Below are positions 11,553 through 23,234 of a stretch of 64,000 nt of DNA, in pieces. The position numbers and the translations under genes were made by a program. The notes under the pieces are model-generated. The model was not told the origin of the DNA. It saw nothing but the letters and a program-made list of their open reading frames with translations, and did no database searches. The first letter of the stretch is position 1, and each line of letters starts with the position of its first letter. Source of the stretch: Phyllostachys edulis (Eukaryota > Streptophyta > Magnoliopsida > Poales > Poaceae); contig CM070548.1 in NCBI GenBank assembly GCA_036346405.1, forward strand, positions 58,092,611 through 58,156,610. The letters are read 5' to 3'.

Positions 11553-12655
11553 TGTGAGAACCCTAAAACTTAAATTAATCTAAAACAACAAAACAGTAAT
11601 ATGCAATCATTACAGACTAATATTGAGCATCGCCACACAATTTCATACAAGATCATATATTATAAAGAGTTCATCAACAGAATTTACAATATGAATTCTT
11701 GCAACAAAAATAAAACATCGATAACAACTTAGAGTCGGTTATAGGAATTCATTACAAGCGAGATTAAAACATTTATACAATCTCGATTAAAACATTTATA
11801 CAATCTCAAAACCATTTTAAAAAATTCATTACATCGGATCAAAATAGAAATTACAACATTATTTAAATTACAAACTACATCATGGCATGCTTGGTAGCCG
11901 AAGCCCTCGCTTTTCCTCAGCCCATGCATTACCCGTAGATCGAACCCTCAACTGATGATCCAAGAACCTGCAACCACTCCACTACATTGTCAGCAAAAAC
12001 CAAAAGACCAGCAGCAAACCAAATGCTATGAATTGAAGTTAGAAGTAAAGAAGGACCGTCATCAGATAGCGTGAAGCTCATAGAGGTTCCCAGACCGTCT
12101 GGGGCCAGTCGGCATCATCTCACTTCCATGGGTTTCATCACCCAGTAGTTATAACAACCCGACACCCATTTTTTCTTGACCTACCTTAACCGCAGAAAAT
12201 CCGATGAATAGTGAGCTATGGACCAATGGTCCATAAGCTTTCACCAGCCAAATAGCCCCCTCTGAGGGCCAAAGGGATAGGGTGAGGGTAATTTAGGTAG
12301 AAAACAGGGGAAGGAAAGAGAGGGAGCCAGCCGAAGCCCCATTTAAAAACCCACAAATTTCAGCCAGCCAGTTGACCACTCCATTGCCACCTTGAACCAT
12401 CCACAACTGAGAGGGAAGACCAGCAACCCCACTACCATTCCAAAGCAAAGCAAAGCAAGCAAGCCAAGCCACTGCCCCCACCTTGCTCCCTCCAAAGGAA
12501 CCCAACCAGCAACCACCAAGAGCAAAGCCCACTACCAACCAACAGCAAATAAGCCAAAGCTAAGGAAGGAAGAAGCAGGAGGTGTGGAGTTAGGAGGCAA
12601 GAAGCTAGAAGGAAGAGGAAGCGACCGGTGAACGACCACGGCACCAGTGAACAAC
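11553..12655 (+). repeat. Left part of the 11553 LTR (U3 and start of R)
   Basis: AT-rich U3 from 11553, then a purine- and CCA-rich leader from about 12290. A 79-codon open frame (12392-12631) is low complexity. No gene is called. Confidence 0.5.
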
Positions 12656-12912
12656 CACTACTACAAAACAGGCAATAGTAGACGCCTCATCACAGACGGT
12701 ACAAAAGGAACCGTCTGTGTTGGTCTGTTGGGACCAGGTATTTGTAATGCTAGCCTATCACAGATGGTTCTTATTACGAACCGTTTGCGATACACACCTA
12801 TCACAGACGGTTTTTTAATAGAATCGTCTGCGATAATTCACAGACGGTGTTGTGTATCACAAATGGTTCATAATAAGAACCGTCTATGATAGGCTGACAT
12901 TACAAATACCGG
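12656..12912. repeat. Left TIR and subterminal palindromic repeats
   Basis: Several copies of TCACAGACGGTTC and inverted GAACCGTCTGTGA-type motifs, commonly paired as short hairpins with a 6-10 bp centre. In CACTA elements such subterminal arrays bind TnpA; that role is inferred here. Confidence 0.85.
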
Positions 12913-13240
12913 TCTCGACAGACTTCCGCCCATTCCCATTTGAGTCATACACTGTGTCCTCTCCCATAAGCGCCGACAGAGAGGAGAAGGAAGGGAAGGA
13001 AGGAGAAAGGGAGGAAAAGGAAATGAGGAAGGGAGGAGAAGGAGAAGGAGAAGGAGAGGATTCTTGAGGGATATTTTGTATTTTCATCGTGGGCTTCGAG
13101 GGTAATGATCTATAACCCTTTATGTTTGCTATAAGTTAATCACTAATAAATTTAAGTATGTTTGGTTAATAGGAAGAGTACGTACTTGCGATTTATTAAT
13201 CTAATTTGACACTAATTTGTTATATGCATGTGTAGCGTAG

Positions 13241-16200
13241 ATGGACCGAAACTGGATGTACGGTGTGAACCGTGTGAGTCAAGAGTACATTAATGACGTG
13301 TTTGCTTTTAGAAGAGCCGCCGAGTAAGATATGTTGAAGAAGAGGATAAAATTTATGTACTATCCATACATTGATTGCGGTAATCTGAAGATGTTTAACA
13401 ACCTGACGCAGATCATAGCGCACTTGATTCAAAGGGGTTTCAAAAAAAGGTATACATGTTGGACCAGTCACGATGAAGAGTAGATTATACAAGAAGTTAA
13501 TAATGACGACATCGCGGAAGAAGTCAACGATATACCGGATGTGGACTATGCTTTTGATGAGGATAGGTTGTACGATGACAATCTGGATCAGATGCTACAC
13601 GATGCAAAAGAGAACTGCAGTGATAGAGAGTTTTGTAAATTTGAGGGCTTAATGGAGGACTCGGTGAGACCTTTGTTCCCTAGCTGCAAGCCGGAATACA
13701 CAAGGTTGTCGACCGTGCTTGAACTGCTGAAATTGAAGGCAAGCAATGGTTGGTCCGAGAAGAGTTTCACGGTGCTGTTAGGTTTCCTAGTGGAAATCCT
13801 TCCGGAGGGAAACGTGTTTCCCAGCACCACCTACCAAGCAAAGAAGGTTCTTTGTCCATTGGGAATGGAAGTAGAAAGAATACATGCATGTCCGAACGAT
13901 TGTATCCTCTACCGTAAAGAGTATGCAGACATGCAAGTATGTCCCGTGTGTAAAGCATCCCGATACGAGAGTAAGAATACTGATAAGTTGAAGCAAGGAC
14001 CTCCTGCTAAGATGTTGTGGTATCTGCCTGTGATCCCATATTTGAAGCGTTTATTTGCAAACCCAAAGGAGGCAAGATTGCTGCGTTGGCACTCGGAGGA
14101 GCGTAAGAAAGATGAAAAGCTAAGACACCCTGCTAATTCTACCCAGTGGAGAAACTTCGATCGGAGCTTCGAAGAGTTCGGTGCGGAACCGAGGAACATA
14201 AGGTTAGGGTTTAGTACAGATGGAATGAATCCTTTAGGTAACATGAGCAGCCGACATAGCACCTGGCCCGTCAATCTATGTATGTACAATCTTCCTCCTT
14301 AGCTGTGTATGAAGTGGAAGTACATTTTGATGTCATTACTTATCCAAGGGCCGAAGCAATCTGGGAATGATATTGATGTGTACCTAGCACCATTGCTGGA
14401 AGATCTTTTGACACTGTGGAACGAAGGGGTACAAGTATGCGATGTGTACAAACGAGAGAACTTCACTTTACGCGCCATGTTGTTCTGCACCATCAATGAT
14501 TTTCCTGCCCTTGGCAACCTGTCGGGGTTCAGTACAAAAGGAGCCAAAGCCTGTCCGAACTACTTAGATGGTACGGAGAGTGTATGACTGAACAACTCGC
14601 GCAAAACTATGTATATGCGTCACCGTAGTTTCCTTCCTAGGATTCACCCATACCGCAAGATGAAGAAACAATTTGACAGAAATAAGGAGGACGGTTCAGC
14701 TTCAAGGGCTTTTAGAGGGAAAGAGGTCTATGATATGGTTAAGGATATCGATGTTGTGCTTGGGAAGAAACGTAAATTAAGAACCCGTCAGAAGAACATC
14801 TCGAAGAAGCAGTTAATTTTTTGGGACTTGCCTTATTAGGAGCACTTAGAAGTTCGCCACTGCATCGACATCATGCACGTGGAGAAGAATGTATGTGATA
14901 GCTTGATTGGTCTCTTACTGAACATTAGTGGCAAAACAAAGGATGGTGTTAACGCACGGCGTGGCTTGGTTGATATGAACATAAGGACCGAGTTAGCACC
15001 AAAAGAGACCGATAAAGGACGAACGTACCTTCCCCCAGCTTGCTACACTCTATCCAAGGCCGAGAGAAATGAACCGTGCCAGAGCTTGCATGGTGTGAAA
15101 GTTCCGTCTGGTTACTCCGCTAACATTAAGAAACTTGTTTCTATGGAAGAATTGAAATTAATTGGAATGAAGTCTCATGATTGTCATGTGCTGATGACAC
15201 AAATGCTTCCTGTTGCAATTAGGAGTATCTTGCCGAACAAAGTCCGAGTGGCAATCTTGAGGCTGTGTTATTTCTTTAACTCAATTGCTCAGAAGGTCAT
15301 CGATCCCCAAGGACTAGATGCTCTGCAGGCCGAGGTGGTGACGACTCTATGTCATCTTGAGATGTATTTCCCTCCTTCATTTTTTGATATCATGGTCCAT
15401 CTCATTGTTCGCCATGTGAAAGAGATAAAGATATGCGGCCCTGTATTCCTACGTCATATGTACCCGTTCGAGAGGTACATGGGAATTCTCAAGTCCTACA
15501 TACGAAATTGATCTTGACCGGAGGGCAGCATCATCGAAGGTTATGCAACCGAAGAGGTCATTGAGTTCTGTGTCGACTACATGGCTCAGATGGAACCAAT
15601 AGGTGTGCCTCTATCTCGTCATGAGGGGAGATTGGAGGGTATCGGGACCATCGGAAGTAAATCAATCACTCCCAATCTGGATGCGTACGCTCAAGGCCAT
15701 TTCACAGTCTTGCAACACATGACCCAAGTGTCCCCGTACATCGACGAGCACAAAGACATGATACGCCAACAGAATCCAGACCGGTCGGAGGTTTGGATCA
15801 CGGGAGAGCACAACCGTCGGTTCAACGAATGGTTAAAGGTGCGATTCACTAGGAGGTCGTCAAGTGATGATACGCTGCTATGGTTGGCAAAAGGGCCAAA
15901 ATTTACAATTATGACATGGCAAGGATACAACATAAATGGGTACATATTTTATAATGACATACCAGATAGGAAGAGCATACCCAAAACAAATGGTGTCCGC
16001 ATGGATGTGTTTCACGAGCAGTTAAAAAACCTCTAGGCCACATGGGTTGAACTCCTACTACGGGTTCATAGATGAGACTTGGGAGCTCGACTACGTACTT
16101 TTCAAGATCCCCTGTTTCGATGCCATTGGGTTAAACTTCCGCAAGGTGTGAAGGTCGACAAGTACGACATCACTACTGTGGACCTCAAACGTGTCGGATA

Positions 16201-16456
16201 GAAGGACGAACCATTCGTACTAGCTAAGCAAGTTATTCAAGTTTTTTATGTAACAGACCCAGCAAATAAGAACCAACACGTAGTTCTTCATGGAAAAAGA
16301 AGGATTGTCGGAGTTGAGAATGTTGTGGATGAGGAAGAGTACAATCAATTTGACGAGTTACCTCCTTTCGGAGACAGCATCAGGCTCGAGAAAGAACCCA
16401 GTGAGGAAGCTAGCTATATGCACGCCGATCATCATGAAGGGCTATATTTTATTTAA
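13241..16456 (+). pseudogene. CACTA transposase (tnp2/TNPD type, Transposase_21)
   Basis: Opens MDRNWMYG, the usual start of the transposase-associated domain. One frame stays readable for about 2.3 kb: N-terminal domain, a Cys motif (CPVCKASRYE, 13934-13963), the Transposase_21 core around FSTDGMNPLGNMSSRHSTWP (about 14206-14265), and HVEKNVCDSLIGLL (14876-14917). A DUF4218-like region follows (YFPPSFFDIMVHLIVRHV, about 15366-15419) and then a DUF4216-like C-terminus. In-frame stops lie at 13325, 13481, 14300, 14585, 14837, 15509, 15515 and 16034. Near 16040-16130 the reading shifts frame. Several stops replace positions that are Trp or Arg in this family, as expected for C-to-T or G-to-A change. 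Non-functional. Confidence 0.9.
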
Positions 16457-16489
16457 GAATTTACCCCATTGTAATTTATTCCATAACAT

Positions 16490-16620
16490 GAGACATGTCA
16501 ATGTGGACTTGCCATGTGTTATGGACTTGTAATCTCTTATATATTTTGATGTCAACGTGGAATTGTCATGTGTTATGGATTTGTCATCTCTGATTTTGAT
16601 GTCAATGTGGACTTCATTGT
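16490..16620. repeat. ~52-55 bp tandem repeat, about 2.3 copies
   Basis: Units start near TGTCAATGTGGACTTG and contain CATGTGTTATGGA(C/T)TTGT; copies begin about 16496, 16550 and 16599. It lies in the 3' flank of the tnp2 gene. Confidence 0.7.
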
Positions 16621-16654
16621 AATGTGGAATGATAATATTATGCACTTGTAATAA

Positions 16655-16737
16655 ACAGACGATAAAAGACTATATCCTTTTTACATCACAGACGATAAAA
16701 AAGACCATATCTTTTTTACATCACAGACGATAAAAAA
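16655..16737. repeat. Short direct repeats with ACAGACGATAAAA core
   Basis: Three copies spaced about 37 bp, joined by TATCCTTTTTACATC-like spacers. The core resembles the subterminal TCACAGACGG motif. Confidence 0.75.
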
Positions 16738-17287
16738 GGATTAGCAATCCTATCTTAGCCTTCAAATCTTCGTATGCATTCTCGTCGGCTTCAGTGGTGG
16801 CGGGATCAGCGACTGTCAGATCAAACGCCTCCACCTGCAACCTTGCACGCTTGATTCGCGCTTGTATCCCTTTGGACTCTGAAACCAAGCCCCATATAGC
16901 CCAGAGACCATCAATCCTGGTCTCCTCCATCTCGGCGAGGTCGACCCACTCTCCTGCAATTCGGATGTCATCCTCGACTCTCCGGGCTGCATCCTCGGTG
17001 CGGACCAAGTAGTTCCACAGGACGATCTCCACGATGAGGTTTAGTCACTGGATGCCGCAGACCCTCGCATTGGTCCGTCTGAGGAGGAGCTCCAGTCGAC
17101 AGATGATGGCCGCTATGGTCTCTGGTAGATCGGAGGGCCTACAACGGATGACATTGCGAATGAAAGGCTTGTCCGCAGCTTGGGACAGGTTGCGACCAAA
17201 GAGGTGCGAGTAAACAAGCACAATGTAGGCCAATACAGCCGGCACGAGAGGGGTAACCATTTGGAGTTTGTGGAGAAAGGGGATCAA
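16721..17287 (-). pseudogene. Minus-strand CACTA ORF of unknown function
   Basis: About 190 codons on the strand opposite both transposase genes, interrupted once by TGA at 17042-17044 (probably a Trp codon originally). The N-terminal part is hydrophobic (VPAVLAYIVLVYSHLFGRN). The C-terminal part is charged and helical (EDAARRVEDDIRIAGEWVDL). A TATA-like box lies at 17326-17332 (minus), 39 bp before the first ATG (17287) and 66 bp before an internal ATG near 17260. I recognise no domain. It could be an accessory CACTA gene or a captured fragment. Confidence 0.45.
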
Positions 17288-17325
17288 GGAGGTTCGTGAG
17301 AAATCCCTTTTAGAAGGGGATATCT

Positions 17326-17332
17326 ATTTATA
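17326..17332 (-). promoter_or_regulatory. TATA-like box for the minus-strand CACTA ORF
   Basis: TTTTATAAATAG on the minus strand, correctly placed for a transcript covering 17287-16721. Confidence 0.35.
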
Positions 17333-17483
17333 AAACAAGTACTAAAGCCGGAGCGGGAGACGAAGAGATACTTAGGGAGCCGTAGCGACGTTGGTGCGAT
17401 CGTGAGACGAAGAGACACATGCATTGCGTGGGAAAACGAAGAGACTTGTCACCAGGTTCATGTGGATAGGAATTTTCATCAGG

Positions 17484-17692
17484 TTATCACAGACGGTTCT
17501 ATTATAGAACCGCTCGGATAGGAATCACAGACGGTTCCATAATAGAACTGCTCAGGATAACCTCATATCATATACGGTTACATTAAGGAACCGCTCGTGA
17601 TATGAGCTTATCACAGATGGTTCTATTATGGAACCGTCTGTGATTTCTTATCATAGACGGTTCCATAATAGAACCGTCTGTGATATCCCTTC
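17484..17692. repeat. Internal array of ACAGACGGTTC palindromes
   Basis: At least five hairpins of the form TCACAGACGGTTC...TAATAGAACCGTCTGTGAT, the same motif as the two subterminal arrays but about 5 kb inside the element. It sits between the minus-strand ORF and the TnpA leader, where divergent promoters would be expected. It may also mark the edge of an internal rearrangement. Confidence 0.8.
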
Positions 17693-19988
17693 ATAACCCT
17701 AGGGCTCGCCTGTTCACCTCCCCAGTGCCCTTAGCCCCTTAAGCTCTCGACGGTTCCTTAAGCTCTCGCTCGCTCGTCTCCTCTAGGGTTCGCCCGTTCA
17801 CCTCCCCTTAAGCCTCGACACCACCGCCTCTGACCTCGACACCGCTGCCCCCGACATCGACGATGCCGCCATCCCCGACATCGACGATGTAGCCGCCGCC
17901 TCGACGTGCGGCCTCCTCCCCATGCCGGCGTCCTCCCTCTGCCGGCCTCCTCCTCGCGCTGTCCTCCTCCTCATGTCGGCCTCCTCCCCTGCACCGGCCT
18001 CCTCTTCGCACCGGCCTCCTCCCCTGCACCGGCCTCCTCCCCGCGGCCCCCTCCTCTGCACCGGCCTCCTCCCCCGCGTCGTCCTCCTCCCCCACACCAG
18101 CCTCCTCCTTGCACTGTGAGTATTGCAACCTTTCTTGTAGTTTTAGCTTCTTATTTCACTTTACTACATTGATTCCATGTATGCTTTGTTTGAGGTTCTT
18201 GTGCGGTAATCCTCTATGTGAGTATTCCTATATTACATTTGTGTATCACTTGGGCTATATACTTATGTGCTAGATTGGCTTCAAATTCTGAAATGATATT
18301 GTGATTACCTTGATATCATTGCTCTGTTCTGATGGTTAGGGTTTGGGATGCTAGATATGATGAGATTATGGCCATGGTGGGTGTTCTTGGGCATTGAGGG
18401 TGATGGTGGCATGTTTAGCTTCAGTGGGCATAGTTTCGGTCTCTGCTCCATTTCTTCAGTGGGCATCCTTTAAATTCTTGCCTAATCAAAGCTCTCGTTG
18501 ATCAATTAGTTCACTAAAGTACTAAACCATTGGTTGTTCACTGTTGGTTTTGGACATACATATCACTATTTGATTTTAGCTTGATTTGTCCTCAATAATA
18601 GCCTCAAGGGTTATTAGCACTAGTTGGTTTGCCGCTGTCCATCATCATTTAACAGAACCTCTTTTCTGATCCGAAATGCTACCATCTAAACTTCTCTCAT
18701 TTTTAATCTTTAATTTTTGCTAATCCATTTGAGTGACCTAGTTGTCAGCCACAAGATTGTTTAGTAGTTTACTATTATTTGATTATCCTCATATTGTCCT
18801 CTTGTTTTCTTGGCTGCTAAAGCTACTAAGTATTGCAAAACATGTTTATCTGCTGGACTTAGGTATTAACATGTGTTTTGGAAATTTGAATCCTACAGTA
18901 GTGGTTAATCCTAGTTACTAATATTTGAACTGCACACCTAATGGTCTGGCATAACACTTGTTAGCATTTGATAATAGGTTTTTGCAAATTGATTTCACTA
19001 ACAAAGAATGTTAATACATTGATTCAAAGTATGCTGTTTATATTTGCTTGAATGAACAAAAGAATGTTAATTATATATAGCACTTCTATTTTTACAAGGC
19101 AATTTTAGTTAATTGGTTGGGTAACTTCTATTTTTTTGTATAAAATATGTTTCCATATTATGTGCAAATTATTCAATATTAATGGTATTTGTGCTAGATA
19201 TGATGAGATTATGGCCATGGTGGGTGTTCTTGGGCATTGAGGGTGATGGTGGGTCTTCTACTCTATGATGAAGATGGTCAAATACTGAAATTGAACTAAT
19301 AATCAATTCATATTTGAGCTCTACTTTGTTACTTACTGCTGTTATCTTGAACTAGTTGTAAAGCATTTTGGCTCTAGTGGTTACTAGCAGTCCTATTGGT
19401 TAGACCTTCTGTTGTCCAAGTAGCAGGTTTGCTGATCTTGTGCTTTGTATTCAGTTGCACTAAGGCTTTTCAAATCCTGTTGGTAATATGAAGTTCTGTG
19501 TATAATCAACATTGGTTCCCTGTTTGATCGAAAGTTTACTCTATGATCTTTTGATTTTGAGGTCATTTGACAGTCCAGTAGAGTATTATTTAGAGCTCAA
19601 ATTTTTAATCTGTATTGTCATGTTTACTTTATGAAGAGTATAGACAATAGGGTTGAGATGGCAAAGACTTGTTCTTTTGCAACTCTCCTTCTGAGAGCAC
19701 ACAGTATCATCAATCATCTGTGCTTTATGCTATTTATTGATGCATTTTTGATGTTAATGTTGAGGCTTTCGGCTATGACTCTTTGTCTTGCCCTGTGCAT
19801 GACCATACTACCCTCCCCTTCTCCCCTTCACTCTCACAACTCAGTATTTGGGTAACTTCTATTTTCTTTACTACATATTCTATATTTAAGTTCAATGGGT
19901 AACTTCTATTTGTTTATATAATTAATGTGTTTACAAGACAATTTTAGTTAATTGGTTGGATAACTTATATAGATAGCAAGTAAGCGAG
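17693..19988 (+). other. TnpA-Ulp1 gene leader and long intron-like region
   Basis: 17700-18116 is a C-rich leader dominated by CTCC(T/G)CC repeats (Pro/Ser/Ala-rich in all frames). A donor-like TTGCACT|GTGAGT sits near 18115. 18117 to about 19980 is T-rich intron-like DNA without a recognisable gene. It contains an exact 60-bp direct repeat listed separately. Confidence 0.5.
18350..19252 (+). repeat. Pair of 60-bp direct repeats in intron
   Basis: 18350-18409 and 19193-19252 are identical by eye, starting GCTAGATATGATGAG and ending GGGTGATGGTGG, 843 bp apart. The surrounding sequence differs. Confidence 0.85.
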
Positions 19989-22900
19989 ATGGCGTCTGCA
20001 CCATCTTCGCTGCCGGCATTGATGTCGCCGAATGCGTCTGGATGTCCGACGGAAGTGATACGTAGGCAAGATGGCAGAGGAATATCGAACTTGCTTACGG
20101 GCCGACTGACCACCACGGAGGTCAGTGCCTCTGGGATCCCTCTGAGTCTGAAGATAGCAGCGACGAGATTCCGGACCATCTGCGGGATACTTGCAAGGGA
20201 ACGTGTCACCATCACCACACCAAGCTGGAAGTCTCTGACGGACGTACAGAGAGGCCAGCTGTGGACAGAACTTTCAGCCTCGTTCACTATCCCAGAAGTA
20301 GACAAGGCACGCGTGGAACGGCATGCGTTGCTCGCGATGTGTCACGCGTGGAGGACCTTCAAGAGCACGCTTGTCACGAAGTACATGAACACAGGTTAGA
20401 TGCCCTTCACAAAGTATCAATTCTTGTCACGAGAAATATGGGACGCCTTTGTGGCTATGAAGACGACAGCCGAATTTCAGGAGAAAAGTGCAGCGCACAA
20501 AGCTCTCTAGGCACAAAACACTCACCCCCACAGACTCGGCACTGCTGAGTATGCGGGTAAAGCCACGGAATGGGCGGTGGAGGACCAGAATGCAACTGGG
20601 CCATTTGCTAGGATCACAGACGAGCGTGCCCTAAGCTGGTTAAAAGCGAGGGCAAAAGTCTCGTCTCCGGGCAGCATCTCTTTCACAAACCCAGCAGACG
20701 AGGCAGTGTCCCGATGTCTAGCAAATATGTCAAACTACCTGGTTGTTAATAAGTCCATAACTTCATAGTGTCTATAATAACATGATGACCTCTTGCAGCA
20801 TACATTGACTACCGAATCTTCCCAAGGCTCCTTCCAAGCAGACAGGGAGAAAGATATACTATCTACGGCCTTGGGAAATAAGGAGCACCCGGGTCGTATG
20901 CGAGGTGTTGGGGTTTACGTACCTTGGAGTGATGGATTTCGACACGACTCCGACACGTATAGGAGTAGGAAGAGATCCAAGGCCGAGCACGACGCCCGGT
21001 TGGAACAGGTGCTTGTTGCAAAATTTCAAGGACAGATAACAAGATTGCAGGATCAAATGAACCAACTCCTTAGCCAGTTGTAAGCCACCCCCGCTATTTT
21101 GGGAGCCAGTCCTCCTCAACATCGGAGTAGCATCGCGTCCACTCCAAATTCTGAACATGACGACGTTCAATTACCTATCGACGACATCAAGGTAATGTAC
21201 ATCTCTGGAATGCACCAAAGATAGACCTATAGGACGCCTTAGCTAATTGTATATCGTTTTGTAGGAGCTGATGCCCTGCAAGCTCCAAGTGAGGATGGTT
21301 GGGTCCATTTCTATTGAGGCTGGGTGGGGGATGGTGTATCCATACCAGGAAGGGATAGTGCAGCATGGTGCCTAACTGGCACAGGGTTACGCCAGGGTCC
21401 AGGTGGGCATGGTACATGACAATTTCATGGTCGTCCCACTGGAGATTCGCCCAAACGAAGACATCAGAACACTAGGGGATGCCATGCACACTTTTATCCA
21501 GTGGCCCAAGAAGGACATCGCCCTGGACCCAGCAGTGCATGATCTCGACACGGCCATTCCTCTCCAACAAAACCCTCGATGACTCCACCTCATCCTTCGC
21601 CTCAGAAGGTCACCTCATCGGTTCCCGTGGAGAAGACGCCGAAGGAACAAGAAAAGCGTGCCACCGTATCGGTTCCCGAGTCGTCTCATAGGAAAACGTG
21701 TAGCGGGCCAGTCGTTAGGGCCAAATCAAAATCGATGAACATTAAGGTGCCTCCCAAGCCCTCGAAATACTCCATTGGAAGTCTGTTGGCCACCAACACA
21801 GTATTAAGCCGCGCTGGAGTAGGTTGTCAGGCTTTGCATGTCTGGTACATGCGGAAGACCGAAGAGAAGAGGTGCGATACTAAAATCACCATCAGATACA
21901 AGGATAAGCATTTCTTCAATGGGCCGGGCCACTTCGTCGTGGGCTTCAACGACTTATACGACCTATTCAACCCCACTGCCCTTGACGCCTTGCTTCTACG
22001 ATGTTGGATAGTGTAAGTGTGTGCAATCAAGTTCTACATTCACGTAATACCGATAAATATCACAACTCATTGCTTATGTATAGATACATGATGAGAAAAG
22101 CCCAGGAATTTTCCAAACCGGTGGGTTTCCTCGACCCACACGTGGTCTCTATGCAAACCATCGAAGAAGACATATCCTTCGTCGAGAAATACATAACAGC
22201 AACATTACTTCGTCAAGACGACAAGGACTACATAGTGGTGCCCTTCAACCAGGAGTAAGTGCTTCACTACTTGCTATATAAATTTTATTTGTACTTTATA
22301 CGCAGCACGAACTTAGGTTTAACGACTATATCGACATATATGAGTAGGTTCCACTGGATCCTTTTAGTCATTGTACCAAAGAGGAACAAGGTAATATACC
22401 TTGATTCCCTAATCAACAAAAAGCACGACTTCAGCCTTTTGAAATGAATACTCGACAGGTATGCTCATTTCCTCCATACATAACTCTATTGTAGTCTTCC
22501 TTCGTTTGAAATGGCCGAGGATAACTTTTTGGAATCATGTAGGTCGTTCATCGCCTATGCTGCCGAAGGAGGATCATACAAGGGATCGAACGCCCACTAA
22601 CACACAGGACTCGATTTCTGATACGCACTACAACACAATAATCCTATATCATACTTCGTAATAATACGTCTCGAACTGACTATACCTATATATGTAATTC
22701 TATTTTTGCAGTGTCGCCAGCAAAAACAAGATCACCTATGTGCATTCTACGTTCTCCATCATATGGAGAAAATCATTACTGCTAAGATGAAGGATCCTGA
22801 GGTTTGTCAATCTTGAAATAATTATTTCCTAATTATAAATTTAAATATATATGCTTACCACTTTACTCTTGCTAGTGATAGGACTTGATCATAGATTTAG

Positions 22901-23107
22901 AAGCACTCGTTGCGAAAGAGGTCGCGGATGTTCGAGGGAGGTTCTACGCCTTCACCAAGACACAGATCATTAACACCAACGGAGAGTTTCACTCCATCGT
23001 CGACGCAGAGTTTCACCCCGTCGACACCTCTCAACCACCTGCAAACAATCGATTCAATTGTAATCGAATTGTAACTATAGAGACAATACTTGAACAAATT
23101 CTTTTGT
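19989..23107 (+). pseudogene. TnpA-like transposase with C-terminal Ulp1 (C48) protease domain
   Basis: Multi-exon gene. The N-terminal exon (from ATG 19989) contains the plant transposase Ptta/En/Spm-type region (TDVQRGQLWTELSASFTIPE), with a stop at 20397 and a CAG-to-TAG-like stop at 20508. Further exons are about 20799-21191 (ends in a coiled coil, RLQDQMNQLLSQL), 21265-22012, 22084-22254, 22306-22458, 22712-22801 and about 22880-23107, with GT-AG-like borders. The Ulp1/SENP catalytic set is visible: His in FHWILLVIV (22352), Asp in YLDS (22403), Gln at 22721 and Cys in DHLCAFYV (22739) with the expected Q-x5-C spacing. Ulp1 proteases remove SUMO-like modifiers; the role in transposition is unknown to me. 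The protease part looks less damaged than the N-terminal half. Confidence 0.8.
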
Positions 23108-23234
23108 AATTTATTTTGAGTAATGATCACTTTGAGTTGTCAATAATTGATTATCTGTGATGTAGCTGTATTCTGCATGCTTGTTTTCAAAGGGCATGGC
23201 TAGCAATTCCTGAGGCTAGCCAAAAATAAAAAAA

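Noticed and set aside
12392..12644. Three overlapping ORFs near 12.4 kb
   Set aside because: Low-complexity CCA/AGC-rich leader of an LTR interrupted by the CACTA; no motif.
17798..18172. ORFs of ~60-106 codons, Arg/Gly or Pro/Ser-rich
   Set aside because: Simple CTCCTCCCC-type repeat read in different frames and strands; part of the TnpA leader.
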